In this document: piece after piece, positions 58,932 to 64,000 of the stretch
How the letters are laid out: the number at the start of each line of letters is the position of its first letter
How positions within the stretch are numbered: the first letter of the stretch is position 1
Assembly: GCA_002104985.1 (NCBI GenBank)
Contig: MCGO01000011.1
Location: 372,001-436,000, forward strand
Direction of reading: 5' to 3'
Source of the DNA: Rhizoclosmatium globosum
Lineage: Eukaryota > Chytridiomycota > Chytridiomycetes > Chytridiales > Chytriomycetaceae
DNA length: 64,000 nucleotides
The notes under the pieces: model-generated
What the model was told of the DNA's origin: nothing
What the model saw: the letters and a program-made list of their open reading frames with translations, nothing else
Database searches by the model: none
Position numbers and translations under genes: made by a program

Positions 58932-60500
58932 ATGCAAATGCTGTTATTATTAGTCCACATAATCGAATTTGTCATCCAAATGTCATCGAGTGAGCCGCCC
59001 CAACCACCACCACCCCAACAACCACCACCAACCGAGGTACGCAAGAAACTGTCCTCGTGGTCGTTCTCCGGCTCGTTCCCAATCCCGCGCCTTCCATCGA
59101 CCCGACAGAACTCCGAAGACGGATCCACGAATGCAACAACCAAGAAAGACAAGAAGGAGCCCGGACACAAACACCCGTCCTGGCCCGCGCTTCTCTCGGG
59201 CGGCGTCGGAGCCCTTCGTTTCTTCATGGACTCGCTCAACACGCCCACCGTCGACTACTCAACCTTCCGCCGCGTAAGAAAGGTCATCAATATGGGTGCT
59301 TCCCCCTCACACCCTTCCACCCGCATTGCAAAGGACTACATCCCCCGTCTCGACGATATCATCCTCGATCACATGGAATTGAAGGACGCAACAGGCCAAA
59401 TCAAGTCGGAGTGGGTCTCGTTCCCCCAGGACTCTCCCGCTGAGGAGGACAACGACAGAATCATCATGTATGTCCATGGTGGGGCGTATTGTCTCTGTTC
59501 ACGAAAGACTCACCGTGGAATCACTTGGAAACTCGCAAAGTACGCCAAATGCAAGGTCTTGGTGTTTGATTACAGATTGGCTCCTGAACATGTCTTCCCA
59601 TTGGCCTTGCATGATGCTATTTCTGTATACTCGTTCTTGACGAATCCGCCACCACTTCCAGGTCTCAAGAAGTATGATCCATCAAAAGTCGTTATTATGG
59701 GAGATTCGGCTGGAGGCGGACTCGCACTTGCCTTGTGTCTTTGGATAAGAGATCACGGTCCTGAACATCGGCTCAAAATGCCGGGTGGGATGGGTCTTTT
59801 GTCTCCTTGGATGGATCTGTCACACTCAATGCCCTCATTTCGATCAAATGGGAAATGGGACTACCTACCAGACAAGGTCAAAGACAAGATCTTGAATGAA
59901 AACAGGAACCATTATGTAGGTGCCAATCATTGTTTTGTTGCTTGTCTTGCTAACTATTTCCAAAGTACGTCAAAGACAACTCATTCCTCACAAACCCCTC
60001 GTGTCACCCCTCTTTGCAACCGAATCCACAACATCCCCCCTCCCTCCCACACTCATCCAAGTTGGAGAATGCGAACGCTTACGTGATGAAAACCTTGCTT
60101 TTGCGTCTACAAAATTCATCAACACTCCCATCGAGCTAGAACTCTACGACGCCATGATCCACGTCTTTCAACTATTCAACACCGTGTATCCTCTGGCAGA
60201 TCACGCTTTACAAAAGCTTGCAGCGTTTGCCATTCGTGTTGGTGCTGACGGTTTCCTTGCAAAGGACTTTGATCGTAAAATGACGCGAATCAGTAACAAG
60301 GACGGATTTGACGAGAAAATTCTTTCGAAGGAGGAGGTGGATGCGTATTTGAGTGTGGGGTCCCAATGCCAGAGCCTGCGTTGTCTGAAGACTCTCCAGA
60401 ATCCATAGTGTACTTGTCGAATCAAGTGAATCAATTGATTTTGGAGGATTCTTTGAAGGCGGAGCCAGAGAAGATTCTGGACGACGATGAAGATGATTGA
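58932..60500 (+). CDS. HSL-type alpha/beta hydrolase (lipase/esterase), copy 1
   Basis: Hormone-sensitive-lipase-like esterases carry HGG(G/A) and GDSAGG motifs. Here: IIMYVHGGAYCLCSRKTHRG (oxyanion), VFDYRLAPEHVFPLALHDAI, VVIMGDSAGGGLALALCLWI (nucleophile Ser), GLLSPWMDLSHSMPSF, and after an intron LVSPLFATES and LPPTLIQVGECERLRDENLA; the catalytic His is likely in the MIHVFQLF segment (IHVF). The first ATG at 58932 gives a hydrophobic start; ATG 58980 gives MSSSEPPQPPPPQQPP. In the given sequence the frame ends at 60408; restoring one G in the GGGG run at 60357-60360 would extend an acidic tail to 60500. Faces its paralog tail to tail. Confidence 0.8.
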
Positions 60501-60593
60501 ATTTGCCGTTTTGGTCGTTAATCTTCAATATTTTTCTTTCATTTGGTTCATACAACATTAAAAGAGATTTGCAGTTTCTGTGATAATGCTAAT

Positions 60594-61957
60594 TTATTGT
60601 AACAATAAGTTCATATGAATGCCTTGGTCCTTCTTTGACTCCTGATTGTCCTTCTGATTGTCTATGTGATTGTCTTTTAACTCACGGCTTCCCTTCTTGC
60701 TGCTGTTCTTTGAGACCAGAGGCGTAGGAGGTTCAAATAGATATGCGTCAATCTCTTCAGGCGTGAGATCCGACATTGCATGTTCATCATGCGCAGCAAA
60801 ACGCGAGTATTCGCGTGGAAAGTCCTTGAATCCGGATCTAGTTACTTTCTGTACAAACATGCCCATCCGTTCTAATGCCAGTTCGGCTATTGGCAAGAAT
60901 GTGCTGAACATTTGGAACACATGGACCTTGTCATACGAATGTTGAATAATCTGACACCTTCAATAGACGAGACACTTACCATGGAATCAAATAGTTCAAG
61001 CTGTAAGGCGTTGAAGTAAACTTTTTGGTTGCGAAAATCAAGATTTCATCACGAAACCTTTCGAGTTCACCAACTTGAATCAAAAGTGGGCAAAGGGAAC
61101 CTCTTTTGATTCTGTAGCAAAATAGGGAGACACAAGCGGATGTGTGAGATACGAATTGTCCTTGACGTAATACTGTTTTCGATTTTCATTCAACATTGCG
61201 CCTTTGTTCCTGTCGGGAAGATAATCCCATTTTGCATTTGTTTTGTAACTGCGAGTGGATGCAGTCAGGTCAAGCCAAGGCGATAGGAGGCCAGCTCCTG
61301 CAGGCATTCTGAGCCCGTATTGTTCACCTTTATCGCGAATCCATAGACACAGGGCCAATGCAAGACCTCCACCTGAACTGTCACCCATAATAACGACTTT
61401 GGAGGGATCGTACTTTTTGGCTTTTGAGTTTGGTGGAGGGTTTGTCAGGTAGGAATAAGCGGAGATGGCATCATGAAGGGCGAGAGGGAATACGTGTTCG
61501 GGAGCAAGGCGGTAGTCTATTGCCAGTAGTTTACAATTAGAGTGTTTAGCTGTCACAGGTGTGGTTAGTGACAACCGACGGCAGAAGCGATTAGTAAGAA
61601 GTCCCCACCTAGTTTCCAAGTAATTCCGCGATGTGTCTTCTTGCTCGCCATGCAGTAGCCGCCGCCATGCAAGTACAAGATGACTTGCTCGCTGTTCGCC
61701 AAGTCCCCGTTTGAACGCGACTTCTTCAGCGACAGCGACAGGGACAGGGACGACTTGAACACGAGCCACTCCGCGTCAAAGTCGCCGTCCGCGTCGTCCA
61801 TGTCCATTCCGTCGAGAAACAGATCGTGTCTGCGCGGGATTCGCAGCTGGTCAATCGCGACTCGCAGCGACGTCGGCGGCGCCCCAATCGCCATGGCCGA
61901 GCGCAGTCGTTGCATCGTCGCCGCGTCCGTGTCGTCGTCGCTGAGGGACGCCATCAT
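60594..61957 (-). CDS. HSL-type alpha/beta hydrolase, copy 2 (reading frame broken)
   Basis: Paralog of the gene on the other strand: VILYLHGGGYCMASKKTHRG, AIDYRLAPEHVFPLALHDAI, VVIMGDSSGGGLALALCLWI, GLLSPWLDLTASTRSYKTNA, YVKDNSYLTHPLVSPYFATE, then LLIQVGELERFRDEILIFAT and HVFQMFSTFLPIAELALERM. Two frame breaks are visible, each fixed by one added base: at the CCC of 61095-61097 and the TT of 61005-61006. MM at 61957 is the first in-frame Met, but an open frame with clear homology (THPDWTTLLSTSIASLRL, compare KHPSWPALLSGGVGALRF in copy 1) continues upstream to about 62110, so the true start is not identified. Either assembly indels or a decaying gene. Confidence 0.65.
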
Positions 61958-61999
61958 CAGTCGAAGCGATGCGATCGATGTCGAGAGCAGCGTTGTCCA

Positions 62000-62036
62000 G
62001 TCCGGGTGCGTCTGTGTCTGCGTCTGTGTCTGCGTT
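62000..62036. repeat. Short 12-bp tandem repeat in the 5' region of hydrolase copy 2
   Basis: Repeated TGTGTCTGCGTC units (about three copies). Read on the minus strand in the homologous frame they give QTQTQTQT just before the THPDW block. Slippage here could also shift the frame. Confidence 0.6.
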
Positions 62037-62190
62037 TCTTCGGTCTCTGTTCCATCAGTGCTTTCGACTTGGACCTGCGCATGGGTTCGGTGATGGTGGA
62101 CAGCGCACTATCTCGACAATAAGTTGGCTGCAAAGAATTGAACTCCACAAAAGATCCAGTTCCGAAAGTGCCTCCTTTATTCACTGGAAT

Positions 62191-63800
62191 TATTGGAAAT
62201 ACTCCCGAATTCGCTTCACATACTCAATCCGTATATTGTGAACAGGGTGTGTTGCTGGCAGCTTGTTGTTTGCATCTCCAACAACCTTGGTCCCTTCAAG
62301 TGTTACCACAAAGTCTTGCTCATCTTCTGACCACACATAATTATGCTGGGCAATCGATAACCCACTCAAACAGTAACAGGAGTGGTAATAGTCTGGGTGC
62401 CTAAATCAACTATTGAGATTCTGCACAAATACTGTGGTTCCACTTACTTTTCAGGTTTGTCCCTCAATCCTCCTTTAGGCGACTGGCAACAAATCAAAAT
62501 GTACTCTTGAAGAGCGTCTATATTGACTGAGCCAGTGTTTTACATAAGCAAAGTCCTTACCGCGATTCATGAGTCCCTTGAATGGAGCCAATTCTTTTGG
62601 CCACCGGGACTTCCATCTCGTCTTAAAGCAATCGCGTCAAGAATTGGAAACAGTCCTCCGAGCCACTGAGAAACGTGTAAGAAAAACAACAACCACAATC
62701 AAGTACACTTACAAAAGAATAACATCCATCCACCAGCTTATTTGTGCGACCTTGAAACCCACCTTCTAATTCCATTTGACGCGAAACGGTCCATTTCTAT
62801 TCAAGAATAGTCAGACTTTATGTAACTCTAAGCCTGCAACTTTACCGTCAATGCTCGCGTGTCCAATAAATCCGTTTCTTGTAACAATTCGATTGCCGCT
62901 ATTCCGCAGAATGTGTATCCTCCATGTCCTTCTACCCAGGAAACGCTCCAACACCTCCTTCATATGATTGACACTTTGCAATGAAAGTTCCCATATTCTC
63001 TGTGAGGGAAGGAGAAAGTAAATTCAATAATTTACAGACTGATGCGACACAATAGCTTCCTCTGAGTTATTGTTTAATACAGTTACACTTGAGAGTTAAG
63101 CACAAACCTAACATCCACCTCTCCACCATGATGCATGATGAATGATCCATCCGCCTGCTTGAGCGACATAATCCATGAATATAGCTTCTTTCTACACAAC
63201 TCCAAAATCAATACCGTCATCACCTCAATCAGAAAACACACCTATCGATACAATCAAAAGCCTCCTCCGTCCCAATAATCGCCAACGCGTGAATAGCAGC
63301 ATACGTCGTAGCCAAATGCGGTTCCTGGCCCGGCCCGCCTCCAAATCCACCCTTCACATCATCCTGGCACCGGTTCAGCGTATCCACAGCTCTGCCCAAA
63401 AACGATTACGATAAATAATCACTTTTCAACTAGTAATCGTCTCACCGCTCCAACTCCTCCGCCGAAAGCCGTTCATCAAGCAAATCAAGCGCCTGCAAAA
63501 TCCAGTACAAGATCCACGGTTTCGACGCATCGAGCGACACGAATCCTCTGCTGAGACCCACGAGTCCTTTTCGGAGGAAGAGGGCGTGTGACTTGCGTGA
63601 GAGTTTGATGCTGCCAAACCAGTGGTTCAGAAAACACACAGTTCACAGAGTTGGAGGAAGGAAAGGGGAAACCTGTCAACGGCAAGCGGATCCTGACATT
63701 GCGCGAGGAGTTCGAAAACCGAGTCTTCGGTTTCGGTTTGGAGGTTGGACGTTTCTGTTGGATGTCCGTCGTCTGTGATGCCCCAACGATGATCACCCAT
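62191..63800 (-). CDS. RAM1: Protein farnesyltransferase beta subunit
   Basis: With the alpha subunit it attaches farnesyl to CaaX proteins such as Ras. About nine exons from MGDHRWGITDDGHPTETSNL: SLDASKPWILYWILQALDLL, GGFGGGPGQEPHLATTYAAI, ALAIIGTEEAFDCIDRKKLY, LKQADGSFIMHHGGEVDVR, EGHGGYTFCGIAAIELL, EGGFQGRTNKLVDGCYSF, DALQEYILICCQSPKGGLRD and YYHSCYCLSGLSIAQH. The zinc ligands Asp and Cys (LVDGCYSF) and His (YYHSCYC) are all present. Two frame breaks occur inside exons, each repaired by one added base in a homopolymer (62935-62937 and 62606-62608), so the sequence as given encodes a broken protein although all active-site blocks survive. Confidence 0.85.
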
Positions 63801-63875
63801 TTTTTCAAGGAAAACAAATGATTGGGTATGGGTTTTCGATTTCGACGTTCTTCTCGAAGTAAAAAGTAAGAAAAG

Positions 63876-64000
63876 ATGATTGCTCCATTCGTAGGGATAT
63901 TGCTGGGCTTCTTTCCATCTCTACGCTACTTTTATGATAGTGTAAAGCTGCAGGACTTGGCGTTTGCTTCGATCAACGTATTTGCACTGACTGTTATGAC
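63876..64000 (+). CDS. 5' end of a probable membrane protein gene (partial)
   Basis: An open frame from ATG 63876 to the window end gives 41 codons: MIAPFVGILLGFFPSLRYFY then LQDLAFASINVFALTVM, hydrophobic at both ends. It is divergent from the farnesyltransferase gene, with 75 bp between starts. No family can be assigned from this fragment, and a splice site within it cannot be excluded. Confidence 0.4.
   Translation, partial: MIAPFVGILLGFFPSLRYFYDSVKLQDLAFASINVFALTVM

Noticed and set aside
1..64000. CRISPR arrays, insertion sequences, retrotransposon or viral genes
   Set aside because: No regularly spaced repeats, no reverse transcriptase, integrase or transposase motifs, and no terminal repeats were seen.

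Overview
The window looks like nuclear DNA of a zoosporic (chytrid-type) fungus. Almost every gene is broken by short introns, mostly about 45-80 bp, with GT..AG ends. The gene set mixes fungal families (Gti1/Pac2 WOPR regulator, Tgl4/5-type patatin lipase, CAP10 glycosyltransferase, VDAC, Ram1) with families expected only in flagellated cells: a CFAP141-like axonemal protein, a CCDC33-like C2/coiled-coil protein, an HCN/CNG-like channel and a class C GPCR. No rRNA, tRNA, transposon or CRISPR array was recognised. Coordinates given for multi-exon genes are the outer limits from start codon to stop codon; introns lie inside.

Layout. 0-18 kb is rich in glycan and lipid enzymes: ER glucosidase I (partial), an exostosin/GT47 enzyme, a two-helix membrane protein, the CCDC33-like protein, TTI1, a CAP10/GT90 enzyme, a GT4-like enzyme, a patatin lipase, and an F-box/LRR protein that overlaps it by 8 nt. 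18-31.5 kb holds VDAC, PP2A methylesterase, the CFAP141-like mini-gene, the CNBD channel, mitochondrial glycerol-3-phosphate dehydrogenase, a gene-poor 1.3 kb and a WOPR regulator. 31.5-44.3 kb holds importin-13, a class C GPCR, a USP-domain protein, ADA3 of SAGA and PRKRIP1. 44.4-52 kb is one very large gene, an EPG5 homologue. 52-64 kb holds TEL2, two tandem USP genes, taxilin, the SNARE BET1, a tail-to-tail pair of alpha/beta hydrolases, the farnesyltransferase beta subunit and the start of a membrane protein.

How the genes relate. TTI1 and TEL2, two of the three TTT co-chaperone subunits for PIK-related kinases, lie about 40 kb apart. Four glycosylation enzymes fall in the first 15 kb. 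BET1, taxilin and EPG5 act in vesicle traffic or fusion. The channel, the CFAP141-like and CCDC33-like proteins and the GPCR suggest zoospore motility and sensing. Genes are very tightly packed: four divergent pairs have only 21-56 bp between start codons.

The main points of interest are: a cation channel whose pore carries Ser-Phe-Lys where GYG is expected; an EPG5 homologue in a fungus; a patatin lipase with Gly-to-Ser changes in both catalytic motifs; tandem USP genes differing by one intron, with nearly identical 3' ends; two likely GC-AG introns; and a recurring pattern of single missing bases, mostly in short homopolymers, that breaks the frames of EPG5, both hydrolases and the farnesyltransferase beta gene. 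That last pattern probably reflects assembly indels and matters for anyone using these gene models.
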